From Parietaria judaica (Eukaryota > Streptophyta > Magnoliopsida > Rosales > Urticaceae): a stretch of DNA of 64,000 bases. Under the pieces are notes generated by a model, which saw nothing but the letters and a program-made list of their open reading frames with translations, did no database searches and was not told the origin of the DNA. The DNA is taken from positions 13,970,501-14,034,500 of the forward strand of contig OX940862.1 of assembly GCA_954871525.1 (NCBI GenBank), in the 5' to 3' direction. The position numbers and the translations under genes were made by a program. Every line of letters begins with the position of its first letter. The first letter of the stretch is position 1. Below, one piece after another: positions 47,133 to 60,877 of the stretch.

Positions 47133-50060
47133 ACTCACTCATGATCTATAATATACATAAATCACTCGACCCACACGGCTATATATTCAGCCTTTTTAAA
47201 ATAAAAATAAAAAACAATTTTTGAATGGAAAATATAAATTAAACGTAATAGATCAAAGTACTTGTACCAAAATTTAAGCTGAGAAATAGAAAAAGAAAAA
47301 GAAAACTAAGCATGTTCGTTTGTAGATCCGTATGTATGGTATGGTTCTACGAAAGCAGCTAAAATTCTAATTGCTTGTACGAAAGTTGAAGTTTGGTTTG
47401 ACAAGAAAATGCACATTTAGGAACATTAATATCACAGTCACATATATATGGTAAAATAAAAAATGTATTTAATTGAAAAATTATATTCATGTCTGGTCTA
47501 TATGTATGATTTTAAAAACTGTGTGGACCTAACTGAAAGCTGTTCTCCAAACCTGTCACGTGTCGTTTGGTCACCCACGAGTGTTGTCAATGTCCTTACT
47601 AATCATTCATATTATTACTAATTTCTCCTTTGAATTATAACACGTATGTATTAATAAATTTGCTATTCTTACATATAATAATGAGAATAATTTCTTTGGG
47701 CAACTAAATAAAGTTTATCTTAAATTGATATCACATTTCGTGCAGAAAACCCGTCGATAATCTTTAATTAATGATATAGAGTATCGAATATAGATCATTA
47801 CAATGGGATCATAAAATATGCCTTATAAATTATAATAGTGTTGACTTTTAAGTTTTATCACTTTATTGATCAATTAATATTTTTACATAATTTTGATGTA
47901 TGAACTAATTTTGTAAATACGGAATTCAAGTTATTTAAATTCTTAGTTCAGATAATATTCAAATTAGTAAAATGATATTAATAAATTCGGAACAAGAAAT
48001 CTGATTTCGATTTTGAAATATCAAATTAATAATTTTGGATTTAACTTTTTGAATATAGATTAATTTCAGTTTAATGTTGAAACAAAATAAGTTAGTTCTG
48101 TTCATGTGAGTGTAGCAACATGGCAAGTTGAGTTTCGTTATATTATATTATATATATAAATATATATATATATATAAGTGAATTATAATGGATAAGGTTA
48201 ATTAAGCGATAATGGCGTAATGCAGTGTTAAAAAAATTAAATCCTTAAATTGGTTGATGAGAACTATTATGAGGTGCAAATATAGTTATGTATAATAATT
48301 GTCGTTTCCATTGTTTTCTAATAGTTTTTTAAATGATTTATGATATATTGAGAGTAAATAATAGATTTTCAACAATATTGAATGCTTTGAATTAAATTAA
48401 TTTTCGTAAAGATACACAAAGATTTTAATATAAGAGTTAATTAATCACCGTCTCTAGATATATATATAAAAAAAAAAAAAACAACAACAACATCGTGACA
48501 ATTGTTTTATTTTTTTAGTGCTCATTAACTGTAACGTTAAATTTAATCATCAAACCAATAATATTGCATGGCGAAAAGTATTTCTTAAATAAAAGAACCT
48601 ATCATTTGGGACTTTATTTTTAGCTACCTAATCTCTGAATCACCATCACGCAAAGGAAGTACTATATGTGTACGGTGTCACGAAAGCAATTAAGATTAAT
48701 TAATCACTCTTTTAATTAATCTCTTAAACAATATTAAATATTAATTTTTAGGACCACCTACTTTCCTTCCTATAGTTTTAACTTTTAATATCACAAATGC
48801 ACGCCAAAGCTTATATTCTACATTATTTAATATGAACTTATAATTAAAATGTAAAACAAAATAAGGGTCATGATTTGCACCTTTTACTCCCTTAGAAAAT
48901 ATTATTTAATTTTTTAAAAATAATTTATTTAATGAAGAGTCTTGTTTTCCTCAGGTTATCATATGACTTTTAATTATTTAAATATAAGTATTATTAATAA
49001 TTTTAATTGTCTCTATAAAATATATAATTAGGTGGCTAGCTAGTTACAATGGAGCAAAAAAATCAAGATTATGCTACTAAATATTTACCAAAAGATATCT
49101 ATAAATTAAGTGAAATTATGTTTCAACGAGTGTTTATTCTTGAATAAAATTGTATTTTAATTGAAAAAAAAAATCATTAAATATCATCGGTTACCGTAAT
49201 AATTAGTAACTTTTGCATGCTTCTTCGAACTAACGGTCAACCAAAAGTTAACACGTAAGAGCCGACGGCCATTTGAACCTAAGTAATAAAATATTTGTCA
49301 TTCTCGATCGATAAAATTCCACTAACATCGACTAAGAATACAAAGAAACATAGTACTTATTTCGTCAACAATAAATTAACCAAAAACTTAAAAAATATAC
49401 AGTTAAATGCTTTTATTTCTCAATAATAATATAAAAATTGATACTCCCAAATTTGTAATACCGGATTCTCATTTAGAAATCCGAACCGAAATTCCGATCC
49501 AACGTCCGTAGTAATTTAAGTATGTACATTGTTAAAGCTTTTGAAATAATTTAGTTACTCTAGACTCTCGGATCAAACAATTTCAGCTAATCATTTTAAA
49601 TATATTTTAGCAACAAAAAAAAAACTATATATATTCCGATTTCAATTTTCACTAAAATAAAAATGCTATAATATGAAATATTGAAAAAAAAAATCAAATT
49701 ATTATTGGAAACCACAATTTAGTTTCGAAAAAAAATATCAAATTTAAAATCTAAATTTATTTTATTTTATTCAATTTTAATTTTATTCATTAATTATAAT
49801 ATTCAAATGTAATATAGACGTCAAGTCGAAATCCGATGATCCAAATTAATTTGCTAAAAGAAATAAAAAAAAAATGCAATAGTAAGTGGAATCCCGTTTA
49901 TAGAGGATTGATTGACCTTTGGTAATCTCAGAAGTGACAAAGCAGTAGACTTGAGTCGAGCACCGCCGTGGTCCACTTTCCACGGCCTCAATCTCCGGTG
50001 GGTCCCACCTCCCAGATCACTACTTCCTCTCGTTATCTCCTCCCTCCACATTTCTCACCC

Positions 50061-50084
50061 CTCTCTCTCTCTCTCTCTCTCTCT
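50061..50084. repeat. (CT)12 microsatellite upstream of the WNK gene
   Basis: A CT run about 270 bp before the WNK ATG, with a second shorter one at 50229-50242; both fit a pyrimidine-rich plant leader. Confidence 0.85.
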
Positions 50085-50350
50085 ACAAATTTGTCACGAC
50101 CCGTTGGGTGGGTGTGCGTGGTTCTGTACTAAATTTATATATATATTATTAATTTCTCTCTTTTTCTCTGTAAATCTTTCTGGGCAATAAAAAAAGTGAT
50201 AATATTTTCGCGTAATAATTTATAAATCTCTCTCTCTCTCTCTTCTCGGGGCTTTGGGTTCGTCGATGTGATTGTGTCAGACCCAGAAAACCAGAAGAAT
50301 CGCCGTAAGAGGAAATCTCTCCCCAAACCCAAGCTCTTAAGGGAGGATCA

Positions 50351-53251
50351 ATGGATGACTCCGAGTTCGTGGAGGTCGACCCAACTGGCAGATATGGCCG
50401 AGTATGCACCTGACGTCTCCCTCTCTCTCTCTCTCTCTCCTCTGCTCATTTTGGTTTGATCTTGACGGGTTTGTTTTGTTTCGCCAGTACAACGAAATCC
50501 TCGGCAAGGGAGCTTCGAAGATAGTGTACGGACCCCTATTCATTCGAATCACCCTCTTCAACCTCTCTCGATTTCTGGGTCTGAAATCGGGAATTCTGTG
50601 GGTGCAGGTACAGGGCATTCGACGAGTACGAAGGGATCGAAGTGGCGTGGAACCAGGTCAAGCTCTACGACTTCCTCCAGAGCCCCGAGGATCTCGAGAG
50701 GCTCTACTGCGAGATTCACCTCCTGAAGACGCTCAAGCACACGAACATCATGAAGTTCTACACCTCCTGGGTCGACACGGCCAATCGGAACATCAATTTC
50801 GTCACCGAGATGTTCACCTCCGGGACTCTCCGACAGTACGGATCCTCCATTTCCGTGCTTTGGTATGGGGGTTTCTCTCGAGCTCGCTTGTTGATCTGAT
50901 AAGCAGTTCCCTGCTGGTTTCAGGTATAGATTGAAGCACAAGAAAGTGAACATCAGAGCGGTGAAGCACTGGTGCAGGCAGATCCTGCGAGGGCTCCACT
51001 ACCTCCATAGCCACGACCCCCCCGTGATCCACCGAGATCTGAAGTGCGACAACATCTTCGTCAATGGCAACCAGGGGGAGGTGAAGATCGGCGATCTCGG
51101 CCTCGCTGCGATCCTGAAGAAGTCACACGCGGCTCATTGCGTCGGTAATTTGGTTCGAACCTCGACTGAATTCGTTTGCGAGAAACCCATCGGGGTCTGA
51201 CTTTTCCGGGTTTGTTTCGGTTCAGGGACGCCGGAGTTCATGGCTCCTGAAGTGTACGAAGAGGTGTACAATGAATTGGTTGACATTTATTCGTTTGGGA
51301 TGTGCATTTTGGAAATGGTGACCTTCGAATATCCATACAGTGAATGTTCTCATCCTGCTCAGATCTACAAGAAAGTCACTTCTGTAAGAAGAATTGATTC
51401 CCTTCTCTCTCCTCTTTCTTCTCTCTCTCTCTCTAACTAGATTCCATTCCATTCCATTGGTGTTGTTTCAGGGTAAAAAGCCAGAGGCGTTGTACAAAGT
51501 GACGGATCCGGAAGTGAGGCAATTCGTCGAGAAGTGCTTGGCAACGGTGTCGCTCAGGCTCTCGGCGAGGGAGCTCCTGAACGACCCGTTTCTCCGGACC
51601 GAAGATTGCGAATACGATGCAAGGAATATGGATTGTTCGCGTGAATTGGACGACTTAGGTCCGTTTCTGAGGCAGCCTCTGCTTGATTTGAATCGGACGA
51701 GTAGCTCGTTCGGGAGCGGATACATGAACGGCTATGTTCAAGACCAAAGCGAATGGGGGTACCACCCCGTCGAGCTCGAATCGAGCGGGATCGAGCTGTT
51801 TGAACATCACGAAGACGAGCATTGCGAGGAAACCGGGATTAGCATCAAAGGGAAGATGAGAGAAGATGGTGGGATCTTTCTGAGGCTCCGAATTTCGGAT
51901 AAAGAAGGTTTGTGATGCTTATTGTATTGAATGTTTCTTGTTGATATTAATTAGTTCTGATAATACTTTCTGAATTTTCCGTATTGTCGTCGTTGTAGTT
52001 TTCCTCTCGATTACTTTTACACTTGTAAACTGTAGCAATTTATCCCCGATCATTAAAATATCGACGGTTTTTCGTCAAATTCTTTAAGCTATGTTTAATG
52101 CTCATTTAGGGACAAATTAGGAGTGCATTAGCATGAGCATTACATGTGGTTTAAAACTTGAAGGAAATCGTCAGTTTAACGGTTTGGATAAAGAAAAAAA
52201 AAACTACAATTTATGGAAGAAATTGCGGCAAAAACGATAAGTTTGGAGGGCATATGTGATAATTACTTTTTTCTTGTTTTGGTATTCGTAGTCATAGAGA
52301 ATGTAATAATATAATATCAGCTGTATCTAATTCTTGGCAGGTCGGATCCGCAACATCTATTTCCCATTTGATGTCGAGAGCGACACAGCATTGAGCGTCG
52401 CGACCGAAATGGTGGCTGAGCTTGACATCACCGATCAAGACGTTACGAGAATAGCCGACATGATTGATGGGGAAATTGCCCTTTTGGTGCCGGATTGGCA
52501 AGCCGGACCGGGAATAATCGAGACACCCCGTAACCAGAATGTATGCCACAATTGTGCGAGTAGTCCTAACGCTCGTGGCTCTTTCATGGCGTTTCTCGCC
52601 AAGAAATCTCCCGAGTGCTGCAAAGTTGGTTGTGCTTCAATGCATGGTCGCTTCGAGGAAGTCACGTACGATGATCTCTCAGAAGGAGACCCTAGTTTTA
52701 ACGGAATGTGGAGTCAACACGAAAGCCGAGAGCTCAGCTCGGTCGGGTCTGAGTCTGCTGGACAGAGTCATTCCGACGAAGAGTACGAGAGATTCGACCA
52801 AAAGGAGACGCAGAGACTGAGCAATGATGTCTCGGTTGATGAGGGGTCGTTCCGAAACGTGTCAGGTTCTCACTCTTTACCCCCAATCTCTTCATCAACA
52901 ACTCATAATGCGGTCTCGTCGGAGAATCACGCGCCGGAAACGACAATGCAGGATCTCCGGTGGCTCAAGGCAAAGCACCAAATGGAAGTAAGAGATCATC
53001 AGTTAGAGCTTGTTTCAAGCTCTACAAACAGTGGAAACGCGACCGAGCGCAGCTTAGGCAATTTGTTTTTGTCGTCTCTGGTATTAGACACGATAAACGA
53101 AGACAAAGGAAACGATTTCCGCTCTTCTGCTTATGACAATGGCAGAGATAAAATCCGACGGTTTCCGACGAGCTCTAATGCCAAGACCTCTCGGCTCGGC
53201 CACGCTCTTTACAGAGCAGTTTCTCTCCCGGTTGATGCTGTTGATATATGA
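50351..53251 (+). CDS. WNK1: WNK (with-no-lysine) serine/threonine kinase, WNK1-like, 7 exons, 680 aa
   Basis: Exons: 50351-50401, 50488-50525, 50608-50835, 50924-51144, 51226-51383, 51472-51907 and 52341-53251, totalling 2043 nt in phase. The kinase domain (about residues 18-275) has the WNK hallmark: the subdomain II position is VAWNQVKL with N45 where other kinases have lysine, and K28 in the glycine loop GKGASKIVY is the likely substitute. HRDLKCDN (142-149), DLG (163-165) and [13 protein letters not shown] follow. A C-terminal OSR1-like domain begins [20 protein letters not shown] (about 366-385) and reaches [11 protein letters not shown]. The tail is serine-rich and ends [15 protein letters not shown]. 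Arabidopsis WNK1 phosphorylates the clock component APRR3; WNKs also act in osmotic and flowering pathways. Length is close to Arabidopsis WNK1. The start is preceded by a CT-rich leader. Confidence 0.95.
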
Positions 53252-54152
53252 AACATACGTGCGAGAGGCTTCGAAATTCTTTTTGCGAATTCTTTTTATA
53301 ATTTTAGCGCACACGTATAGAGGCTGAAGAGCTATAAAAAGCATCTCCATTTTGGTTGGTTGATCTAATAGTATGAAATGAAATTCACACATAATTTGCT
53401 TCAAAATCTTTTACATAAAACAACATTATATATATATATATATAGGGACGGCATAAGTGCCTTTTGAATGAGTGACAAGTCGTCTTTGATTTTAAGTTAT
53501 GTAACTTCTCAAAATCCTATGTCTTCAGATTAGGTACTATTAAAGTACTTAATCGCGTGACATAAGAGACTTAAAAAAATACATAATGTTATATATATAT
53601 ATATATATACACTATAATAGGACAAAAAATTAGAGGATATTCCTAGTCATGTGTTTGATTGGTGCCTTTTGGCTGAATTATAGATGAAAAAGAAAGTTTG
53701 ATGATGAAGTGAATTATTTTGGCATCTTAACTTGTGGCTGGCCAATCAGGATTTTGAATTATTGGGACCCATTTCTTTATTTAATTTTTTTTATCAATTA
53801 TCATGCAGTAGTAGTGTATTTTTCAAAGACCATGAATTTAAGTATGGAGATATGGGCCACACAAGAAAAAAGTCATCATATTCTAGGCATGTTGATCTAC
53901 TTAGAATCTGAAATTGCCCATATCACTAACATGGCTCCATTCCACTAACATAAGCAAAAGGGCAAAGGAAAAAATAAAAATAAATTAAAACAAAAGAAAG
54001 AAGATGATGGTTCCATTCTATTAATGGAATGGTCAACAATATCAACTCATTCTAGTTTGACTTTCGTATTCACATCTTCGATAACCTTAATAGCATGCAA
54101 TAATTCCCTTCCACAATATCAATAACGGAAGACACACTACTTATCGCCAATT

Positions 54153-54219
<67 letters not shown>

Positions 54220-57032
54220 AGATTATATTCCTACTCTTTTAACTAAATTGATGATATTTCTGTGAATGTCTCTTTATTATAATTTTGATTAGTTTTTTCA
54301 CAGGAAAAGTTTGCACAGGTGAATAGCAATTTGGTCAACAAGAATAGGAAATGTTTTAGGTTGATAAGGGATTAGATGAAAAAAGTCAAGCAATTTGGTC
54401 ACTAATTGTATGCCTTACCACAGTTTACCATGCAAATAAATCAGTCATAAATCACGCTTCAATATTTGTATTTATTTATAAAATAAGTTTTTTCCATGCA
54501 TGTTCTTACTTTGTAGAGCATTTAATATGAGTAGTGACATATCTACTTTATAATTTTAAAATTGCCAACTTGATGAGAAAAAATCCAGAATTATGGCTGC
54601 GTCACTTCGTTGAAAATAACCATAAATCTATAATATATATATATATATATATATTTATAAAGAAGATTTGATCATTTATTGGTAGTAAATGTAATATATC
54701 AAAGTTATATATCTTATCCTAAATTTTATTAAAGTGATGTCAGCTATTCTTCTTTTGCATTCTCAGTCAAAATATAAGTCCAATGGTGGGTGATCCATCG
54801 GAAAAAACAATAATAAATTAAAAAGTTTATTCATCTTCGAATTTTAGCAAATCTACATATAAAAATAAAAGGTTTTAAAACATCTTAATTAGTGGGATTT
54901 ATGAATTATTAATTAATATCTCAAAGAGTTTCAGGTACTTAATCAATTAGATATCATATATAATATCTTACTGTTTGATGTTCAGTATTTTAATTTATTT
55001 ACTAAAAACAAATAGATTATAATCTTCTCGATTACTTAACATAATAATACACCCATTAAATAAAACCATAAATAACGTATATGGTTTTTAATATTTATAA
55101 TGGAAGAAAAACCTAACTATATTGTGAGACCTTTCCAAGCTTATCATCTAGAAATCATTATGTATTTGATTTTTGGCTCTAAAATATACTATTCCTATAA
55201 GCATAAAAAGACAAATGCTAGTAGAAGTCAAATAAATATAGGATAGTGCTAAAGACTTAGGAACTTTAGGCATGAGTCACTTTAATTAGTGTTAAAAACG
55301 ACACTTTTAGCACCTTTTTATATGCCTTTCACATTAGGGAATAGTGAAGCCAAAAACATTGATTGTAAATCAGGAAATTTATAATACGAATAATGATCAA
55401 AGAAACCATCTTCCAACGTGCAATATACTGTTGACTCAGTAATAGACATAAACATTTTAAGTAGGGTTGTATCAAGACATATTGAGCTCGTCTTGAGTGG
55501 AGCATGATTGTAAATTGGTTGATGAACGAACGCTTTGTCTTTCAAAAAGGTAAAATTTCCAGTGTTCAAATTGTGTTTGATAATCGAATACCAACAATAA
55601 ACCGATAAAAAAAAAAACCCCAATATTTTCAAAAAATTTGTAAAATATTGCCTGTGTAGCAAAAATAACAAATAAAAATTTGATGGTGTATTTTGAATAA
55701 AAAAGGAATACGCGCTAGTTTCATGGCTTCGCAGTGCGATTTTTATTTTTTTAGTCAAAATTCATTGTTCTAAGTTTTGCGGACACTTTTATTTTCTAAC
55801 TTATTATCGATAGCCATAAAATTTGTTTGTAGAAATCTACTTCAATCTTTAAATATTAAAAATTGATTAATCAATTAGCGATATATGGATAAAATCAAAA
55901 CTATCTCTCAAATATGTTTCTCTAAGGAATAGTGAGAAATAAAAAGGCAGTTTTCCAATGATTGAAAGGAAATCTATAGAAGTGGAATTGATCATTGCTT
56001 TTGGAAGTTGGCAGTTTCTTCTTCTTCTTCTTGTACAGTCCCATGCAAACACAATAAATGATTATGAGATGAAAAAAAAAAAAAGACTTCATCTGACTAA
56101 TAATAGAATGCAGTCATGCACTGAAGCTAATACCCTTATGGGCCAAATATGAATTTCTTCTTATCTAATCCAATTAATACCTACATTTTTTCTTCCTGAT
56201 CGATATATATGAAAGGAGATATATAATAAGATATATTGGTTTGATCTCGGTGTACCCACGGCCACGGTTACTTGTATTTGATATGGTACGGGCAAAGATC
56301 GCATTAATATAAGATATATAATGATAATACCTCAAAGACTCCAACTTAGTAAGATTTAAGATGATAAAAGAAACACAGTACATTATAATTTAAACCATGT
56401 CGTTTCTTCTGATTTAACTCACCTGAATATTTTTATTTTATATAGTAAAAAACAAAAGTAAATAAATCATCTCGATGCGGGTTTCAGACGCCCATTTGCT
56501 TGAAGTAGCAACAACAACCAGAATCGTGTTGGATTTAAATATGACAATCGGGGAGAACGTGTCAAAATCGTGATTCTAGTAAAAATATTTTTATAAGCAA
56601 TCTCCATTTAAAAATTCCATGTCGATTTTCTTTTTTGAAAAGAGACTTTGACAGACATCTTAATTTCTATGGTTTCCCATTATTTTGTATACAAAATATA
56701 ATTTGTACACGATCTCCCTCTACAACATTCCGATACGAGCCGGTTATCTCGTAAAGTAGGGGGCCAATCCGCCAACTGCACAGCCGCGGCAAAAATACTA
56801 AGAGATGCAAAGAAGAAGAGAAAGTCGATTGAATATGCTTCCAACAAACACTAATCTCAATCAGAGACTAAAGTTAATTATTTGAAAGATAAATTCTATT
56901 TATTAAAATCAGGCTTTATATATGGAGGACCAAACAAAGGTATTTTTGCTGAAATAAAAATCCTAGTAAAGGCTGAAATTATATCCTAATACCGCATACT
57001 AAAACCGTAACTATATGTACTATCACATTTCC
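53252..57032. other. AT-rich spacer between WNK and the DUF1517 pair
   Basis: Contains the WNK 3' UTR, TA microsatellites (53430-53444, 54156-54217, 54632-54652) and, from about 56460, sequence duplicated downstream of the second DUF1517 gene. A 146-residue minus-strand frame (55318-55758) has no similarity I recognise. Confidence 0.45.
54156..54217. repeat. (TA)31 microsatellite, 62 bp
   Basis: The longest perfect dinucleotide run in the window. Confidence 0.92.
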
Positions 57033-59788
57033 TCAAAAAGGCCTAAGAATAGGGTAATCTTCATGCAATTTCTGCTCCGACAGGGTCTCGTTTTCATTCT
57101 GCGGCGTCCATAAAACTTCCACCGCCTATAAATAAAAATGCTCATCAGAATTCAAACACGGATCACGAATAACGAAAAATATGAAGAAGCAAAATTTCAG
57201 TCTTACAAATATTTTGTTAGAAGGAATGCAGCCTAGCTCTTGAAGGGCGTCTTTCAAATCCTTACGGACGTTGATTTCCGGGAGCTTGTGTTCTCCTTCG
57301 ACAGCCACCAAAATAGTTACCTGCGGAAATTCATCAAATCGAAAATTAGAAGAAGAAAAAAAAAAGATTGCATTTTGGTCCTTAAAGAACGATTAAAATG
57401 TGTCATCATATTACCAATCTTCAGACATCAGATATAACCAAAAATCATGATTAAAATGTGTCATCATATTATTACCCTCATCCAGAACACCTTAATCCCA
57501 TAATTATTAATGAAATACCAACAATACCCTGAGTTTCATAAAGCATAATAAAACTAGATTAAAATACACTTAAAGCAATCTGACGTGAACAACCTTAAAA
57601 TACCAACCTTTCTGAAAATGAATCATAATCTTATGCAAAACATGAAAGCTACAACAGCTAACGCTAGGCGCCTAATATAAAAATTAAGTCCTAATACGTA
57701 TTTGTTACAAACTACCCAAAATGCCCTTAATAAATAAATAATAAAGGTCTTTTATCACAATTTGTAAGGCAATTAAAAAAGACGAGCAATGAAGTCAACG
57801 AAAAGTTAAATCTATATATCTAGCGTGAACTTACCACGATGTACTCGTCGCTAGATCCGCTATCTTGAGCCGAACTAACGACGACGTACTCATTGCTAAA
57901 TTCGGTCGCCCCTTCGCTTGACGTGATCATTTGCCTCTTGATATTGTTCACATTCACAAGAGTCTCTTCGTCGAGTTTTCCCCTTTCTTCGATAGAAAGA
58001 TGATTAAACTGTTTTTCGCCGTCCTCCTTGCTCCGTTTTACATGCACCTACAAGCACATGAAAGGCACTCATTTCCTCACCTTTCAAAGATTTAACTTCC
58101 TTACATATGCTCATAAATAAATTGTTTCATGTATGATTCAAACTCTCGAATAGATTGATACAAGATTATGTCACAACTATTGGATTTGAAGATACAAATC
58201 CATCCACTCCAAGATATCAAATATTCGTTGAATAAATTTGCCAAAAAATTGAAATACAATCTTGTCAAGATATCGGTCATCAATGACCATGAATTAGTTA
58301 TTTTTTTCCAACATAAAATATTTTGTGATATTATCAATATGTGCACCGAATTAAAATATATGCAAAAAAAATTCTCGGAAGATTCCAGGAAACTTACGGA
58401 TGAATAACTGGAAATGCAGCAGTCGGGATTTCGTAGCAACGAGAGCGTCGTCTCTGCAACCAAAACAAGCTTTCTTTTACAGATACTAGCATAAGGAAAA
58501 AAAATATAAGGGACGCACATTCATGCTAAAAGTACAATATCAAAGAAGTTAAAATAGCCGTCAGTACGTCAGTACATAGCTTAATCCCGCTGGAGTAGAC
58601 GTATCTGCAGTTCCGGCAATGCGTTCAAGATCTCTTTGAAGCGCTCGTCCCGTTCCCGACAAGCCAACCTAGGTACGGAAAAGGGTGAAGTTGAAGGTAA
58701 GCGATACTCAGTGTACTCTTCATACTCAATATAACATAAACATATAAACATTAAGCATTACAGTATTACATATGATTGCATATGTATTGTTGGTAGACAA
58801 GTGCTTGAATAATCTAGTCATGAAACGTAAACATTAGATTAAATAAAATACAATTTTTTTAAAAAAATCATTTTTTGGCTTTTGACAAATGAAACTTCTT
58901 CACGTGACTTCACATCAACCCCTACCTAATCCCCCAAACCCTTTCAAAATCCATCTTGATAAGATATTCAGTTTTTTCTAAAATTCTATTGACATTTTTT
59001 TTATACAAAACTCCACAGATACCACTTTTTAAACGGCGCGATTGGTACTAGTTTTTAACGCTATGCTCATTAAGTCAAATTTTGATACCAAGCAATATAC
59101 CATACTTGGTACACAATCTTAGGTAGTTAGGTCTACTCATAGGATTAACGGTATACGCATAAAATCGAAACGGAACAATTGGTACCAATTTAAAAAAATA
59201 ATATGAAAAACCTCACATCGCTCCGGTATCCCTCGACAGGATTTGCGGATTAAAACACTGATAGTGCCCGTGATATTCTTCTTAAATTTATTTTTTCTTA
59301 AATTCTTGCGTCGATTTCTCTTTAGTTTTCAGAGGGCAAGCTACCAAGAATAATTATAGCATAATTATTTCATCATCAAAGCAATACTGAAGGCGATAAA
59401 GGAAGTTAGTTTCTTTGACCTACCTGAAGCTTGAGCACGGTGGTTTCTTGGACGGGTTCAACATGATCGTGATCAAGGTCAACACCACAATGGCCACGAA
59501 GAAGACCGACCAGCTTATCCCGGGCTCCACGTACGCTGTCCGGTCGTAGTAGTAATGCGAAGAGGACGACGCCTTCGAGCCCGACGAAGAGGACGAAGAG
59601 GATGAGCGCGACGAGAAGTTGCTCCCTCCCATGCGTCCGCCTCCGGCGGCCATGGCCGATCTGGGGACGCACGTGGTGAGCAGAAACCCTAGCAGAACCA
59701 CCGCGATCGCCGGCTTCCGAAGCGCCTTCAGGGTTTTCGTCATTGTTTCAGCAAGGATTTCACTCAGCGTGGTAGTGGCGACCGCCAT
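57033..59788 (-). pseudogene. DUF1517 family gene, tandem copy 1, apparently disrupted
   Basis: Exon-like blocks are 59788-59424, 58668-58568, 58453-58398, 58047-57835, 57320-57207 and 57125-57033. The N-terminus MAVATTTLSEILAETMTKTL continues with a hydrophobic segment (AIAVVLLGFLLTTC), a serine run and a second one (WSVFFVAIVVLTLITIML), suggesting a plastid membrane protein. Downstream blocks match the family: VGLSGTGRALQRDLERIAGT, TTLSLLRNPDCCISSYSS, SIEERGKLDEETLVNVNN, ILVAVEGEHKLPEIN and AVEVLWTPQNENETLSEQ. Two lesions: exon 1 is 365 nt, so TTVLKLQ lies out of the start frame and translation would stop in exon 2; and the exon 2 donor is replaced by a repeated GTACTGAC. Block 4 also carries an 18-residue insertion. 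An expressed variant or assembly error cannot be excluded. Confidence 0.7.
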
Positions 59789-60877
59789 AGATGAAGGGTG
59801 GAGAAAGCTGTGATTGGGGAAGCGATGGTTTCTTGATGAAAAGATCAGGGTTTTCGCTCGACTTCTTTTTGCATGGATACTTCTTTTATAAGAAACAGAT
59901 ATTCTTTGAATAATATCTCTATAAGCCTAATAAGGAAATATCGAGTTTGCCCTTTTAGAATGCACTAGATTTTATTAAATCTTGTGTTTCGTCTTTAGAA
60001 ATTCGAAAAGTTTTTTGTTGTTAAAAAAATATGAACAGTTTCAAACTCACAACATTTGATTCTCGTACTTATTTTCATTTAAGCTTCTCGATTGAATTGC
60101 GAAATTGCTTTTGATTACTTGAAATATTTTTTCAACCTCAATTTTTAATTTCACTTTTACAAAACATACCTCTCTAATTAATTGAGAAAGAAAATTGCTA
60201 AAATGTCTTTTACGTTAAATAAAAATACGAATTGAGTTTTTTTTTTTAAGTTTATTTTGTCTCTCATCTTTTTTTTTCTTTTTGTTTTCTCTTCGCTTAT
60301 TATGTTAATTGTCATAAAAAAACATTATCATAGTTAGCATGAAAAAACATTATCATAGTCAACAATTATAAAACCAAAAAACATGAGAAAAAAAATAATA
60401 TCCTTAACAAAAATAAATAAATTAGCTAGATGCGGTTTTCGAAATTCATTTGCAAAAATGAAGAACAACAAGCATAATACGGTTCTATAACAATTCGAAA
60501 AACCTTTTTACGAGCAGTCTCATCTAAAAACCTTTTTAAGAACATCATCTTGTATTTTAGTATACCAATTAATATAAAGCTCAAAACATAAACAAAAAAT
60601 TAAATAAATTATGTTCATAACAAAAGTAAATAAGTCATCTAGATGCAATTTTCGACATCCATTTGCCGGAAAATGTTCTATCATAGTCAATTATACCGTG
60701 GTTCTATCAAAAATCTTTTTACAAGCAATCTCCTTTTAAAAATTCCACGTCCATTTTCTTTTTTGAAAACAAACTTTGATAGACATCTCATATTCTACGG
60801 TCTCCCGTTACTACTCTCTACACAACATATAATTTATAATTTGTATGCTATACATGATTTTGCTATACAACATTCCC
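59789..60877. other. Spacer between tandem DUF1517 copies
   Basis: The side near 59789 is the copy 1 promoter. From about 60420 it contains two related blocks starting near GATGCGGTTTTCG (60430) and GATGCAATTTTCG (60641); both resemble sequence at 56475-56720 below copy 1. This shows the duplicated unit includes 3' flanking DNA. Confidence 0.55.

Larger units (their letters stand above)
46079..50350. other. Gene-poor spacer, then WNK promoter and leader
   Basis: AT-rich DNA with several TA microsatellites. From 49890 the composition becomes GC-richer and CT-rich (50061-50084 and 50229-50242), probably the WNK promoter and 5' UTR. Short frames around 49912-50409 are shadows of this leader. 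No other gene is seen. Confidence 0.45.

Noticed and set aside
55318..55758. 146-residue minus-strand open frame with hydrophobic stretch
   Set aside because: No recognised domain, AT-rich codon use, no flanking gene signals; best treated as chance or very old debris.
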